64,000 nucleotides of DNA from Martelella sp. NC20 (GTDB taxonomy: Bacteria; Pseudomonadota; Alphaproteobacteria; Rhizobiales; Rhizobiaceae): NCBI RefSeq assembly GCF_013459645.1, contig NZ_CP054862.1, positions 124,001 through 188,000 on the forward strand, read 5' to 3'. Under the pieces are notes generated by a model. The model made no database searches. It worked only from the letters and a program-made list of their open reading frames with translations, and had not been told where the DNA came from. A program made the translations under genes and the position numbers. This document shows, in pieces, positions 36,417 through 46,015 of the stretch. The number at the start of each line of letters is the position of its first letter. The first letter of the stretch is position 1.

Positions 36417-37028
36417 TCAATCTGGAACGGCTTCTGCGCTCTCAGGCGCGAAAAGACCCAGGTTGTAGCCCTCCAGCTTCACGTCACCGCCGAAGGGATC
36501 ATCGAACTGCAGCATGGTTGCCGTACCCGGTGTGACCGGCACAATCCGTGCCTGCGGCAATTCCAGAAATGCCGACAACGCCGCCCGGATCACTCCGCTA
36601 TGGACAACCGCCAGCAGGTCGCCATCGGCGCGCGCCAGCCAATCGCGCAGTGCCTCCTCGACCCGTGCGCGGAAGTTCTGCCATCGTTCGCCGCCTTTCG
36701 GATGATGCGTACCGGCGCGCCATGCCCAGTATTCCCGCGGATATTTGGCGATCAGATCGGGTTTGCTGTGTCCGGTCCACTCCCCCATGTTCAGTTCCCG
36801 CAGCCGAGCGTCGGCGGGGGCATCGGGAAACCCGATCAGCGCCACCGTTTCGCGGCAGCGACCAAGATCGGAGGACACCACCGCCTTGGGACCCAACTCC
36901 TGAAGCAAGTGGCGAAATGCCAGCGCCTGTTCCCGACCGCGCGCCGAAAGCGGCGCATTGTCGTGACCTTGCAAGCGCTGTTCGGCATTCCAGATGGTTT
37001 CGCCGTGACGCATCATTATCAGTCTCAT
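36417..37028 (-). CDS. Histidine phosphatase family protein
   Basis: Cytoplasmic phosphatase of 203 residues, phosphoglycerate-mutase-like branch. The catalytic RHG motif MMRHGETIWN is at residues 5-14, the second half of the site at SSDLGRCRETV, LRELNMGEW provides the acid Glu and VVHSGVIRA the second His. No signal peptide. The start overlaps the ATPase stop by four bases. Likely dephosphorylates an imported phosphate ester or its product. Confidence 0.9.
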   Translation of the reverse strand: MRLIMMRHGETIWNAEQRLQGHDNAPLSARGREQALAFRHLLQELGPKAVVSSDLGRCRETVALIGFPDAPADARLRELNMGEWTGHSKPDLIAKYPREYWAWRAGTHHPKGGERWQNFRARVEEALRDWLARADGDLLAVVHSGVIRAALSAFLELPQARIVPVTPGTATMLQFDDPFGGDVKLEGYNLGLFAPESAEAVPD

Positions 37029-38122
37029 TGCTGAATCCTTATGCCCTCGGCGTTGAAGACCGCATCAGGGTCGCGCAGGAAACAAAGAGCGACCTCAGCC
37101 CCCGGTTCGGCACGGAAGAAACCATCCACCATGGCAGTCACCCGCAGGTCCCCGACCAGGCAGGTAACCATGCTTTGCCCGGCGATGGGGGCCGATTCCG
37201 CATAACGTGCCCTGACTGTGGGTCTCCCCTCGCGCGCGCCAATGGTAATATCCTGCGCGCGATAGAGAAGCTGCGCCTCTTCCAGCCCCGGCGCCAGCGT
37301 GGAGCTTGCCAGCGCCATTTCGAGAAAGGCAAGCGCGTCGCCCTCCCGTTTGACAGGGATAAGGTTCCCGGCGGGCGTGCCGAGAAAGGTGGCAACAAAA
37401 GTCGTCTGTGGTTTCAGCAGCAATTCGTCAGGCGGGCCGAACTGCTCCACCCGCCCGTCCTTCAGCACCGCGACATGGGTCGCCATGGTCATCGCCTCGA
37501 CCTGATCGTGCGTCACATAAACCGATGTCGCTTTGGTGGCGCGGTGAATGCGCATCAGCTCGCTGCGCATGTCGACGCGAAGCTTTGCATCCAGATTGGA
37601 CAATGGCTCGTCCAGAAGCAGAATGCCAGGTCGCGGGCCAATGGTCCGGGCAATGGCAACACGCTGTTGCTGGCCGCCGGAAATTTCCGCTGGATAGCGA
37701 TGGCGCAGGGCCTCGATATCGAGGAATCGCAGCACCTCTTCTATGCGTTTCGACCGGTCCGCTTTCGACCAGCCGGCGACCTTCAGCGGCCAGTCGATAT
37801 TGCCCTCTACCGTCTTGTGCGGCCAGAGCGCATAGCTCTGGAACACCAGACCGGTATCGCGGGCGCTGGCATTGGTCACCACCCCGCCCTTGCCGTTGGA
37901 GACCACCTTGCCCCCGAAGGTGATCTCGCCATCGGTCGGCGGTTCCAGCCCGGCGAGCATTCTGAGCAGCGTGGACTTGCCACAGCCCGATGGCCCGACA
38001 AGGACCAGGAACGAACCCGGAGGAACGCTGATATTGACATCATCGACCGCCGTATGCCCTCCGAAGCGTTTGGTAAGATGACGAAGGTCGATGGCGGGGG
38101 TGACGGGGTTTTGCATGGTCAT
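37025..38122 (-). CDS. ABC transporter ATPase, iron/phosphorylated-substrate type
   Basis: ATPase of 365 residues of the FbpC/PotA-like group: [54 protein letters not shown] and a C-terminal TOBE region from about residue 270. The start at 38122 overlaps the permease stop as ATGA; an ATG at 38134 is also in frame. Same operon as the fused permease and the binding protein. Confidence 0.93.
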   Translation of the reverse strand: MTMQNPVTPAIDLRHLTKRFGGHTAVDDVNISVPPGSFLVLVGPSGCGKSTLLRMLAGLEPPTDGEITFGGKVVSNGKGGVVTNASARDTGLVFQSYALWPHKTVEGNIDWPLKVAGWSKADRSKRIEEVLRFLDIEALRHRYPAEISGGQQQRVAIARTIGPRPGILLLDEPLSNLDAKLRVDMRSELMRIHRATKATSVYVTHDQVEAMTMATHVAVLKDGRVEQFGPPDELLLKPQTTFVATFLGTPAGNLIPVKREGDALAFLEMALASSTLAPGLEEAQLLYRAQDITIGAREGRPTVRARYAESAPIAGQSMVTCLVGDLRVTAMVDGFFRAEPGAEVALCFLRDPDAVFNAEGIRIQQ

Positions 38123-39864
38123 GCCGTTTTCCATCCCTGAATCCTGTTTTGCAGAATGTGAACCAGTGCCGAGGCAATCAAGCAGATCACCAGAATGACC
38201 AGCGTGATGGCATTGGCGAATTGCATGAAGCCGAGCCCGGCGTAGTTGAAAGCCATCATGCTCAGCACCGGCGTGGTGGAGCTGAACAGCAACACGACCA
38301 GCGACAGGTCGCGAACGATCTTGATGAAGACCAGTATTCCACCGGCAAAGACACCGCGTATGGCAAGCGGCAGCACGATCTCGACCATCCGGCGGACCGG
38401 ACCGGCGCCCGTCAGCCGTGCGCTTTCCTCGATATCGTGCGAGATCTGGCTGAGCACGGCGCGCCCCGACTGGACCGCATAGGGCAGAAGGTTCGTGGTC
38501 GCTGCCAGCACCAGCAGGATGAAGGTGCCGTAAAGCGCGGGAATCGGCCCGAGGGAAGTTCCATACATCGCGATATAGGCAGCCGCCAGCGCGATTGACG
38601 GAATGAATAGCGGCAGAAAGGCCAGCTGACTCAGAAGATTGCCGAGAAACGTGCCCTTATGCCGCACGATCGTGTGCGCAATGATCAGCCCCAACACCAT
38701 TGCGGCCGCGGCAACCGACAGCCCCAGGCGCAACGTCGTCCAGACCGCATCCATGAGCATCGGATTGCGGAACAGGCCGGCCTGCCCCTGCGCGATCTGC
38801 GGATCGGCCGCGCCGATCCAGAAATGCAGGGTCCAGTTGCTGAACAGACCGGAAGAGGATTCCGCCATGCTGGAGGCGAACAGGACGATGACCGGAATGA
38901 TCGTGGTCATCACGCCGAGCGCCGTGGCAAGGGTAAACAGCGGCCAGCGCCAGGCGCCAAGCGCAAATCTCTTGGTGCGTGCGCCCTTGCCAGTGACGGT
39001 GACAAAAGCCTTGCGCCCGGACACCAGCCTGTCGCTGAAGTAGAGCAGCGCCGCCGCAGCGGCGATCAGCAGCAGGGCGAGGACATAGCCCCGTTCGATA
39101 TTGCCGGTCTGAACCATGCCGTAGATGCGGGTCGACAGCGTCTGCATCCTGACCGGCGCGCCCAACAGCGCGGGCGCGGCGAAGTTCGACACCGCTCCGG
39201 CGAATGTCAGCATCCCGCCTGAGACCAGAGCCGGCGTCACCACCGGCAGGACGATCCCGAACAGGATACGTCCGCGCCGCGCGCCGGCCATCTCGGCGGC
39301 TTCGATCAGATCCGCGCCGACCGAACTCAGCGCGGCTGCGATCATGGTATAGGCCAGCGAATAATAATGCGCGACCAGAACGATCAGCGTTGGCAGGATG
39401 CCCCACGCCAGCCAGTCGGGAATTTCGATCCCGACAGCGGTGAAATAGCCCGGCTGACCGCCAAGACGCTCGTTTCGGAACAATGTTCCCCAGGCCAGCG
39501 CGGCAGCGAAGCTCGGGATCATGAAGGGCAGCGTCGAAAGGATGCCGAGAAAGCGTCGTCCCGGCACATCGGTCAACACCACGAGCCAGGCAAGAAAGCC
39601 GCCGAGCAGAAGGCAACCCGCAGCAACGCCTGCGCCCAGCAGCATCGTGTTACCGATCGGACGCCACAACAGGTTTTTGGAAAGCGGACTGGCGACAACC
39701 GCCCGCCATGCTTCCAGTCCCTCCGGGGTCAGCGACAGCATGATAATCCGCAACAACGGCACAATGATCAGGATCGCCGCGATGCAGACCATGACCAGCG
39801 GCACAAAACGGTGCGACTGGAGAACCCGGTGAAGCGCACCAGGCCGAATGACATTCGCAGTCAT
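38119..39864 (-). CDS. Fused ABC permease (FbpB/AfuB type)
   Basis: A single 581-residue polypeptide with two permease domains, about 12 membrane segments. Each half has an EAA-type loop: AAEMAGARRGRILFGIVLPVVTPAL in the first and SARLTGAGPVRRMVEIVLPLAIRG in the second (quoted in part). Such fused permeases are typical for Fe(III)-type importers and for AfuB-like importers of hexose phosphates and 2-aminoethylphosphonate. Its neighbours favour a phosphorylated organic substrate over iron. Confidence 0.92.
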   Translation of the reverse strand: MTANVIRPGALHRVLQSHRFVPLVMVCIAAILIIVPLLRIIMLSLTPEGLEAWRAVVASPLSKNLLWRPIGNTMLLGAGVAAGCLLLGGFLAWLVVLTDVPGRRFLGILSTLPFMIPSFAAALAWGTLFRNERLGGQPGYFTAVGIEIPDWLAWGILPTLIVLVAHYYSLAYTMIAAALSSVGADLIEAAEMAGARRGRILFGIVLPVVTPALVSGGMLTFAGAVSNFAAPALLGAPVRMQTLSTRIYGMVQTGNIERGYVLALLLIAAAAALLYFSDRLVSGRKAFVTVTGKGARTKRFALGAWRWPLFTLATALGVMTTIIPVIVLFASSMAESSSGLFSNWTLHFWIGAADPQIAQGQAGLFRNPMLMDAVWTTLRLGLSVAAAAMVLGLIIAHTIVRHKGTFLGNLLSQLAFLPLFIPSIALAAAYIAMYGTSLGPIPALYGTFILLVLAATTNLLPYAVQSGRAVLSQISHDIEESARLTGAGPVRRMVEIVLPLAIRGVFAGGILVFIKIVRDLSLVVLLFSSTTPVLSMMAFNYAGLGFMQFANAITLVILVICLIASALVHILQNRIQGWKTA

Positions 39865-39890
39865 TGCTCAAGTCCTTGAAAAGGTGGGGT

Positions 39891-39915
39891 ATGTCCAGGA
39901 AAACTGCCCGGACAT
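39891..39915. promoter_or_regulatory. Intergenic hairpin after binding-protein gene
   Basis: ATGTCC (39891-39896) and GGACAT (39910-39915) with further pairing of the inner GG/CC form a stem in the 73-base gap between the binding-protein stop and the permease start. It probably sets differential expression by mRNA end protection. No T-run. Confidence 0.45.
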
Positions 39916-39937
39916 GGGCCCTGATATGACGGAGCTG

Positions 39938-41059
39938 CTACTGCAGCATGATGACCAGGTCGAGAATCCGGGCGCGCATGACGCCGGTCGCTGTCGGGTC
40001 CATCCGCCAAAGGTTCAACTCATCGAGCGGAACGGCATCAGGGTGATCGGCAATGGTGCGCCGCGCAGCATAGTCGCCCTGCACATAGAAGGGTTCGAAG
40101 CCCGGTCCGCCCGACGGCGTGTCATCCCCCATCATGAAGTCGATCAGCAGACGTGCCGCCGCTGGATGGGGAGCATTTTTCGCGATCGCGAGCACTGCCG
40201 GGAATAGAATGCCCGCCGAAGGCACCGTCTCATTCGAGATCTGCAAGGCCCAGCCTTCGGCTTCGTTGTCGCGAGCCGCCGAATAGGTAGTGAAACCGAC
40301 CGAAGGGTCAGTGGCGTTGATGTCGCCGATCGCCGCGCGCAGGGTGGTGCTGTCATTGACCAGCACCAGGTCATTGTTGAACAGATCGGCGATGAACTGC
40401 TCGCCGGCGCCATTGAACATGCCGTCAACCTCGATCGGCTTGCCGAACTGGGCCTCATAGGCCTCGGCTATCTCGTCGGGATGAAGGGCGATCTCGGTAA
40501 GCAGGTCCAGAACCTCTCCGCGCGCGGCCGGATCCTCCATCAGCACCTTGCCGCGCCATTCCGGCGTGGTCAGTTGCCAAAGGTTGGTGATCGGCGATCC
40601 ATCGGGATAGGCCGCCTCGTTATACATAAGCGCGCGCGTCGAAAGCCGGTGGGTGATCAGATCGCGCCGGAACTCCTCGGGCACGTCATCAAGCACTCGG
40701 GGCGGAATGTAGCCTTCGACCATGCCGGCGGGTACAAGGTCGCGCAGGACCAGGGGCGCTTCGGACAGGTAAAGCACATCGACCGCGAATATGCCCGCCC
40801 GCTGCTCGGCATCCAGGCGCGCGATCTGACGCGTGGAATTGAGGTCAATTCCAATCAGGTCGATGCCTGGATAGGCCTCTTCGAAACTGGCTTCCACGCG
40901 TGCAATCCGGCTGGACAGCGAAAACACCGTGACGCTACCCTCCTCCTTGGCAATCTCGTAAAGCTCCTGCGGCGTCATCGTATCGAAATCCTGCGCCATG
41001 GCCGGAGCAGCAGCCAGCAATGACGCGCCCAGAAGGGCGCATGTCAGATAACGTCTCAT
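39938..41059 (-). CDS. ABC periplasmic binding protein (FbpA/AfuA-like)
   Basis: Periplasmic binding protein of 373 residues, solute-binding family 1/6 of the Fe(III)/AfuA group. Signal peptide ends AMAQD near residue 24. Features: ELYEIAKEEGSVTVFSLSS, DLNSTRQIARLDAEQRAG, TNLWQLTTPEWRGKVLMEDP and the C-terminal ILFPAVLAIAKNAPHPAAA region. The tyrosine pairs that bind iron in FbpA are not evident, which argues against a ferric ligand. Start ATG at 41059 with GAGGAGGAAAAC. Downstream of an RpiR regulator by 11 bases. Confidence 0.88.
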   Translation of the reverse strand: MRRYLTCALLGASLLAAAPAMAQDFDTMTPQELYEIAKEEGSVTVFSLSSRIARVEASFEEAYPGIDLIGIDLNSTRQIARLDAEQRAGIFAVDVLYLSEAPLVLRDLVPAGMVEGYIPPRVLDDVPEEFRRDLITHRLSTRALMYNEAAYPDGSPITNLWQLTTPEWRGKVLMEDPAARGEVLDLLTEIALHPDEIAEAYEAQFGKPIEVDGMFNGAGEQFIADLFNNDLVLVNDSTTLRAAIGDINATDPSVGFTTYSAARDNEAEGWALQISNETVPSAGILFPAVLAIAKNAPHPAAARLLIDFMMGDDTPSGGPGFEPFYVQGDYAARRTIADHPDAVPLDELNLWRMDPTATGVMRARILDLVIMLQ

Positions 41060-41070
41060 TGTTTTCCTCC

Positions 41071-41919
41071 TCAAGGTTTGTCGAAGTCTTCAAAAAGCCT
41101 CGACAGTTTTTCCAACGCCCCTATCGTGTCCTCCTCATGCCGTGCGGCCATCGTCAGCAGGATCGAGCTGACAATGACAAACGGCACGGTCGGGGTCTGG
41201 AATTCGCTGCCCGAACGCCCGCGTGGCGCTGCAAGCACATGATCCGGTTCCGGCACCATCACCAGACCGGACAGATCAGCAATCAGGACGGAACGCGCGC
41301 CGGTATCACGCACATGCCGCATCATCGGCGCATAGGTCGATGGCTGTTTGCGGAAGGCGAGCGCAACCACAATGTCTTCGGACGACATCGAGACCAGCCG
41401 CTCGGCCACGTCGCGTCCGCGCCCGGTCAGCACAATGGTGGGCTTGCCGAAGCGTTCCAGCCTGCGCGACAGGAACTGCGCCAGCGACAGCGCATGGCCC
41501 TGCGCGAAAACAAAGACCTTGCGCGCTGCAAATATCGCGTCGGCGACGACATCAATGGCGGGCTGAGCGATCAACGCATCCAGGTTCTGCAGCGCCGTTA
41601 CCTCAGAAGCGATCAGTTCGGAAAGATGATTGCCCTCACCTGCCGCGCGCACCGAACGCCGCATCCGCAAAGCCGCGTCCGGCGCATTCATCATTTCCTC
41701 CTGAAGGACGCGGCGAAGTTCGGGAAAGCCCTTGTAGCCGAGCTTCTGCGCCAGCCGCGTCGGCGCCGCGCCGTGAACGTCGATCCGTTCAGCAAACTGC
41801 GGCCCCGAAAGAAAGACAAGCTCCTCGCGCCGATCCAACAACGCGCTGACCATCTTTTGGTCCGTTTCGGTGAGCTTCTCCGCCGATCGGGAAAGGCGGG
41901 TAAGGAAATCTGACGGCAT
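41071..41919 (-). CDS. RpiR/MurR-family regulator with SIS domain
   Basis: Regulator of 282 residues. N-terminal HTH_6 domain with GPQFAERIDVHGAAPTRLAQKLGYKGFPELRRVL (in part), C-terminal SIS domain (about 120-260) with VFAQGHALSLAQFLSRRL and MSSEDIVVALAFRK. SIS domains bind phosphosugars, so the inducer is probably a sugar phosphate. Start ATG at 41919 with AAAGGAA; earlier in-frame starts are weaker. A site GAAAGTTTTC (41950-41959) 30 bases upstream could be its operator. First gene of a six-gene operon. Confidence 0.9.
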   Translation of the reverse strand: MPSDFLTRLSRSAEKLTETDQKMVSALLDRREELVFLSGPQFAERIDVHGAAPTRLAQKLGYKGFPELRRVLQEEMMNAPDAALRMRRSVRAAGEGNHLSELIASEVTALQNLDALIAQPAIDVVADAIFAARKVFVFAQGHALSLAQFLSRRLERFGKPTIVLTGRGRDVAERLVSMSSEDIVVALAFRKQPSTYAPMMRHVRDTGARSVLIADLSGLVMVPEPDHVLAAPRGRSGSEFQTPTVPFVIVSSILLTMAARHEEDTIGALEKLSRLFEDFDKP

Positions 41920-42122
41920 GAAAAATTCCTTTCTACTTATATAAAGAAAGAAAGTTTTCATTCTGTCAAGCGGCAATCCGGGCGCGGGCCGACATTTGCC
42001 GCCTGCTGGAGGTCAAGCCTTCCCGGGGGCAGTGTCAATAAGTCTGGTGTTGGAACCCCACTCACTTCAAAAATTACAAATACTTATAGTGCCGATCGGC
42101 GTCGAAGCAGTCGAGGAGGCAC

Positions 42123-43370
42123 TTGCACGGCATCGGTTTGCAACGCAACAGAGTCTGGGGCGAGGAAACGGCATCGCAGAAGATCGAACATCTCGGCCTG
42201 ATGTTCGGGGCGCTTGCCGCCTCCCCTGCCGGCATAGTGAAAGGCCGTGGCGTTCCGCTCAGCCAGCTGACATTCGGTCTGCTGATCTTCCCCGGCGTCT
42301 GGGACTGGTATCTGCAATTGCGAGAGCAGCGCCGTGGCTTCTAAACCAAATGGGAAGAAGACATGCTGATGGTCGCGCAATCCCTCACCCGCTCGGAGGT
42401 GGGCTGGATCCGGCAGCATCCCGAACGCTTGCAGAACGTTCGCCCGATCGAAGGCTTGATTGCGCCGGAGGAGATCGCGTTTGCCTCTCGAGACTGGCAT
42501 GGCGCCTGCGATGCATTCCACCGACATGCCGGCTACCGCTCAAAAGAAATCCAGCGGGTGATGCGTGTGCATCGCAATCCCTTCGAGCCGATCATGGTCG
42601 TCCTTGAGGCAAACAGCCCATTGTCGGAATATCGCAAGATCACCGACGAAATTTTGAAACGCATGCCGGACGAGGACCGCTATCCGCGCGCGGCTGCGGA
42701 GGCGGTGCGGTCATTCCTGCTGCTTCGTCTCGGTCTACATCTGGGGCTTCGGCAGAAGAACCTTCGCCAGCTTCGCGTCTGCCCGCGCGGCCAGTTCCCG
42801 ACGTCCGAGCGAAGGCTGGAAGATATGAAATGCGGCGAGTTGCGCTGGAGCGATAGAGAAGGTGGATGGGAAGTGCTCATCCCATCTGTAGCCTTCAAGA
42901 ATTCCGGTTCGTCCTTCTTCGAGCAAAAGCCATTCCGGCTGATCCTCCCGGACTTGCTCGATCTTTACAAATACCTCGAGGCCTATATCGATCGTCACCG
43001 CGGCGTGCTGCTCGGATCGGCAGACGATCCCGGTACCCTGTTTGTCAAAACCGTGAAGACGACCAGCAGGCAGGCAACGTACGGCTCCACCACGTTCTAT
43101 GAAGCCTGGCGCACGGTGATACACCGTTATGGGATCTATAATCCCTATACCGGTCGCGGCGCCATCAAGGGGTTGCTGCCGCACGGTCCCCTTAATCTTC
43201 GCGACATTCTGGCAACCCATATCCTCAAACAGACCGGATCTTACGAACAGGCAAGCTACGCGATCCAGGACACGCCGGATGTCGTGCAACAGCACTATGG
43301 CCGCTTCCTGCCGCAGGACAAGGCAGCGCTTGCCGCCCGAATTCTGAATCAGGTATGGGAGGCGGCATAG
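42123..43370 (+). pseudogene. Tyrosine-recombinase-like gene with nonsense mutation
   Basis: One frame runs from 42123 to 43370 apart from a TAA at 42342. Upstream it reads EHLGLMFGALAASP and LTFGLLIFPGVWDWYLQLREQRRGF; downstream TKWEEDMLMVAQ through 335 residues to LNQVWEAA. The C-terminus has LRQKNLRQLRV, then NLRDILATHILKQTG and VVQQHYGRF, which line up with the box II of tyrosine recombinases, though the box II His is replaced. The start is not clear, so the 5' end may also be lost. The 335-codon part from 42363 could still be translated. Confidence 0.65.
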
Positions 43371-43392
43371 CACCTTTTCAACCTTGAGAAAC

Positions 43393-43409
43393 ATAGCACT
43401 AGGTGCTAT
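43393..43409. promoter_or_regulatory. Toxin-antitoxin operator palindrome
   Basis: ATAGCACTAGGTGCTAT is a perfect 7+3+7 inverted repeat 8 bases before the toxin start and overlapping a likely -10 (TATATAGAC region). It is the expected autoregulatory site of the antitoxin encoded second in the operon. Confidence 0.7.
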
Positions 43410-43417
43410 ATAGACAG

Positions 43418-43777
43418 ATGTCAGAACGAGTATTCAAAACAGCCTGGTTCGCAAAGGCGGCAAAGAAGGCGCGGATTTCCGATAAGGCTCTGTCGAAGGC
43501 AATCCATCAGGTTGCCCTTGGCCAGGCCGACGATCTCGGCGGCGGCGTCTTCAAGAAGCGGCTCAACGAAAACATGCATCGGTCCATCGTTCTGGCAAAG
43601 GCCGGTGAGTTCTGGGTGTTCGCCTATCTCTTCGCCAAGAAGGACCGGGCGAATATTGATGACGACGAGCTTGCGGCCTTCCGGAAGCTCGCGGAGCTTT
43701 ACCGTCGCAAGACGCCTGCTGACCTCGAGACGGAACTCGGGATCGGCGCCCTGCTGGAGATAGATCATGGCGACTAA
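43418..43777 (+). CDS. RelE/HigB-like toxin
   Basis: Protein of 119 residues of the type II RelE/ParE-like toxin group: FKTAWFAKAAKKARISDKAL, GGGVFKKRLNENMHRSIVLAKAG and EFWVFAYLFAKKDRANI carry the basic residues expected of an mRNA interferase. Start at ATG 43418, just after the palindrome. It precedes and overlaps the antitoxin gene by 11 bases; toxin-first order is like HigBA. Likely cleaves mRNA on ribosomes when the antitoxin is lost. Confidence 0.85.
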   Translation: MSERVFKTAWFAKAAKKARISDKALSKAIHQVALGQADDLGGGVFKKRLNENMHRSIVLAKAGEFWVFAYLFAKKDRANIDDDELAAFRKLAELYRRKTPADLETELGIGALLEIDHGD

Positions 43778-44090
43778 GCGCAAGTTCAAGAGCGATGCCT
43801 TCGAGGCGATCCACAGTGCGGTAGAAGGCATGGCAGCGGCCGGGACCATCGACAAGGAAACGATGCGGACCTTCGATGAGGACTGCCTCGCGATCCTGCA
43901 GGAACTGACGCCTGACGCGATCAAGGCGCTGCGCGAGCACAATCATGTCAGCCAGCCGGTCTTCGCCCGTTATCTCAACACGAGCCAATCGACGGTGCAG
44001 AAATGGGAAACCGGCGCCAAGCGGCCGAGCGGGCCGGCGCTCAAGCTCCTGTCGCTGGTGCAGAAGCATGGGCTGCAGATGCTCGGCTGA
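43767..44090 (+). CDS. XRE-family antitoxin
   Basis: Antitoxin of 107 residues. The C-terminal half is an XRE/Cro helix-turn-helix (ALREHNHVSQPVFARYLNTSQSTVQKWETGAKRP); the N-terminal half is helical and probably wraps the toxin. Overlaps the toxin gene. It should neutralise the toxin and, with it, repress the operon at the palindrome at 43393-43409. Confidence 0.88.
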   Translation: MATKRKFKSDAFEAIHSAVEGMAAAGTIDKETMRTFDEDCLAILQELTPDAIKALREHNHVSQPVFARYLNTSQSTVQKWETGAKRPSGPALKLLSLVQKHGLQMLG

Positions 44091-44136
44091 CGGGATTCGC
44101 CGTGACAAAGCAGTTTTGCCATCATAGCCTGGCGTT

Positions 44137-44967
44137 ATGAACGCTGAGCATTGGTCCGATCCGGAAAACGACGCAATCGTCGCCGTCTACTTCGACATGC
44201 TGAAGGATGAGCTGGCGGGTCGTGCCTATAACAAGGCGATGAACAACCGGCGTCTGCAGCAGTCTCTTGGCCGGTCCAAAGGCTCGATCGAGTTCAAGAA
44301 CTGCAACATCTCGGCCGCGCTGATCGGATTCGGGCTTCCTTACATCGGCGGCTACCAACCCCGCTTCAATTTTCAGATGGCGCTGGCGGAAGCCGTTTCG
44401 CGATGGCTTGCCAGGAACCCGATGTCCGAGACGGTGAGCGCAGCCGAAATGCATCCGGGTTTCGCGGAAGCCCCACCCCTGTTCTTCGGCGTGCCGCCGA
44501 CAATGCAGAATGCGCCACCTCCGGCCGAACTGTCACAGATCGAGGCAATCGCGCGCAGATTTGACGTGGCTGGAAGGGACGAGCGAAACCGCTCGCTTGG
44601 CAAAGCCGGCGAAGAGCGCGTTTTCCATCACGAACGCGCCCATCTTGCGGCCTCGGGGCGGAGGGATCTGGCGGCGAAGGTCCGCTGGGTGTCCGAGGAG
44701 GACGGTGATGGCGCAGGCTACGATATTGCCAGTTTCGCGCCCGATGGATTGCCACGACAGATCGAGGTGAAAACGACGAATGGATGGGTGCGCACGCCTT
44801 TCTATATCTCGAGAAACGAACTGGAGGTCGCAGAGGCCCGTCGCCATGAATGGAGCCTGGTGCGTCTGTTCGACTTTTCCCGGAACGCCCGCGCGTTCGA
44901 ACTCCGGCCGCCACTCGAAGCCCATGTTTCGTTGACGGCGACCCAGTCTCAGGCGGCTTTCAACTGA
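44137..44967 (+). CDS. DUF3883 nuclease-like protein
   Basis: Protein of 276 residues with an N-terminal region (residues 1-110) resembling a helical DNA-binding module and a C-terminal DUF3883 domain. The latter has the PD-(D/E)xK layout: GKAGEERVF helix near 156-163, GYDIASF with D196, and QIEVKTT with E210 and K212. DUF3883 domains occur in restriction and phage-defence proteins. It stands 46 bases after the toxin-antitoxin pair, on the same strand. No methyltransferase gene is nearby, so a self-tolerance mechanism is unknown. Confidence 0.8.
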   Translation: MNAEHWSDPENDAIVAVYFDMLKDELAGRAYNKAMNNRRLQQSLGRSKGSIEFKNCNISAALIGFGLPYIGGYQPRFNFQMALAEAVSRWLARNPMSETVSAAEMHPGFAEAPPLFFGVPPTMQNAPPPAELSQIEAIARRFDVAGRDERNRSLGKAGEERVFHHERAHLAASGRRDLAAKVRWVSEEDGDGAGYDIASFAPDGLPRQIEVKTTNGWVRTPFYISRNELEVAEARRHEWSLVRLFDFSRNARAFELRPPLEAHVSLTATQSQAAFN

Positions 44968-45078
44968 AGGCGGGTTCGGAATGGCAGTTGTGATGATGGG
45001 GCAAGGCGTCGCCCGAGCCATCCGGCGACAGCACCACGCCTCCTCGCTTTCCGCCGCCGCAGGCTCAGTCCTTCGGCG

Positions 45079-45828
45079 TCATGCCGCTCTTCGGCCGACC
45101 AGCCCGAACAGCAACGCGATGACGATGACCGCGATCACGGCGGCCGGCAGGGCGATCGAGACGACAAGCGGCGCGTGGATGACCGTCAATGCCCCGGCGA
45201 AGGCCCCGACCAGAACACTGAGCAATGTCGCCACCGGTGCCACCGCCTCGCGCCAGCGCGCCCGCCCGGCGATCGCATCGGCCACCTTCCCCGCCAGTGT
45301 CACCAATATCCCGCTCAGATACGTGCGGACCTCGAAATCCATGTGACCGCTGAACGCATGGTTGATCATGCCCATCGCCGCCGCCAGAGCCACCAGCGTC
45401 AGATATGCGGAGCCGCCCATCTCCAGATTAACCGCCGAGGCACCGAGCACGCCTGCAACCAGCGCCAGCGACGCCGGATCGCGCCGCGCTTCGCCCGCAT
45501 TGACCAAGCGACCAACAACGCCGCCTGCGAAGAAGGCGAGAACCGCACCGGCAATTTTCAAAGATGTCGCACCGTTGCCACTCACGGCTTCGGTCACGAT
45601 TTTGGTCAGGTTGCCGCTCATGAAAGAGGAGAACATCTGGATCGAGGACAGCAAGGCGAGATATCCGACCGCATCGACCCACCCGGCAACGGCGTTGAGG
45701 ATCAACGATACAAGACCTTGCGGTACCGAGAGGCGCGCGATCTGCCGTTTCACGCCAGCATCCCGCCCGCGGGTTTCGGAATTCTCCGGCATCGAAATGT
45801 CCCGACTGTTTTGCTCTTCATCGAACAC
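45079..45828 (-). CDS. DUF1275 (YoaK-like) membrane protein
   Basis: Inner-membrane protein of 249 residues with about six hydrophobic segments. Family features: NAVAGWVDAVGYLAL, FSSFMSGNLTKIV, AMGMINHAF and TYLSGILVTLAGKVADAI, all typical of DUF1275. Function of the family is not established. GTG start at 45828 with AGGCGGA; an ATG at 45792 is an alternative. It stands alone. Confidence 0.88.
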   Translation of the reverse strand: MFDEEQNSRDISMPENSETRGRDAGVKRQIARLSVPQGLVSLILNAVAGWVDAVGYLALLSSIQMFSSFMSGNLTKIVTEAVSGNGATSLKIAGAVLAFFAGGVVGRLVNAGEARRDPASLALVAGVLGASAVNLEMGGSAYLTLVALAAAMGMINHAFSGHMDFEVRTYLSGILVTLAGKVADAIAGRARWREAVAPVATLLSVLVGAFAGALTVIHAPLVVSIALPAAVIAVIVIALLFGLVGRRAA

Positions 45829-46015
45829 CGAAAAGTCCGCCTGACTATTTCTTATAACCTGCTCTCCAGGAAGTCGACGTCTAGAAGCTGGCCATGTTCA
45901 GGTGTTCGTCCTGCTTTGATCGATTGGCATATTGCCGTGATGCGAATACGGCATCATCCCGCCCGTCTCGCGCCTTCCTGATAATGTCAGCTATCTGTCT
46001 CACTTGGCAACAGCC

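Noticed and set aside
36548..38140. 530-codon plus-strand frame opposite phosphatase and ATPase genes
   Set aside because: No recognisable domains, biased composition, antisense to two well-conserved genes.
37025..41059. Ferric iron importer as the function of this ABC operon
   Set aside because: Not excluded, but the binding protein lacks an evident tyrosine pair and the SIS regulator, phosphatase and Na/Pi gene point to phosphorylated substrates.
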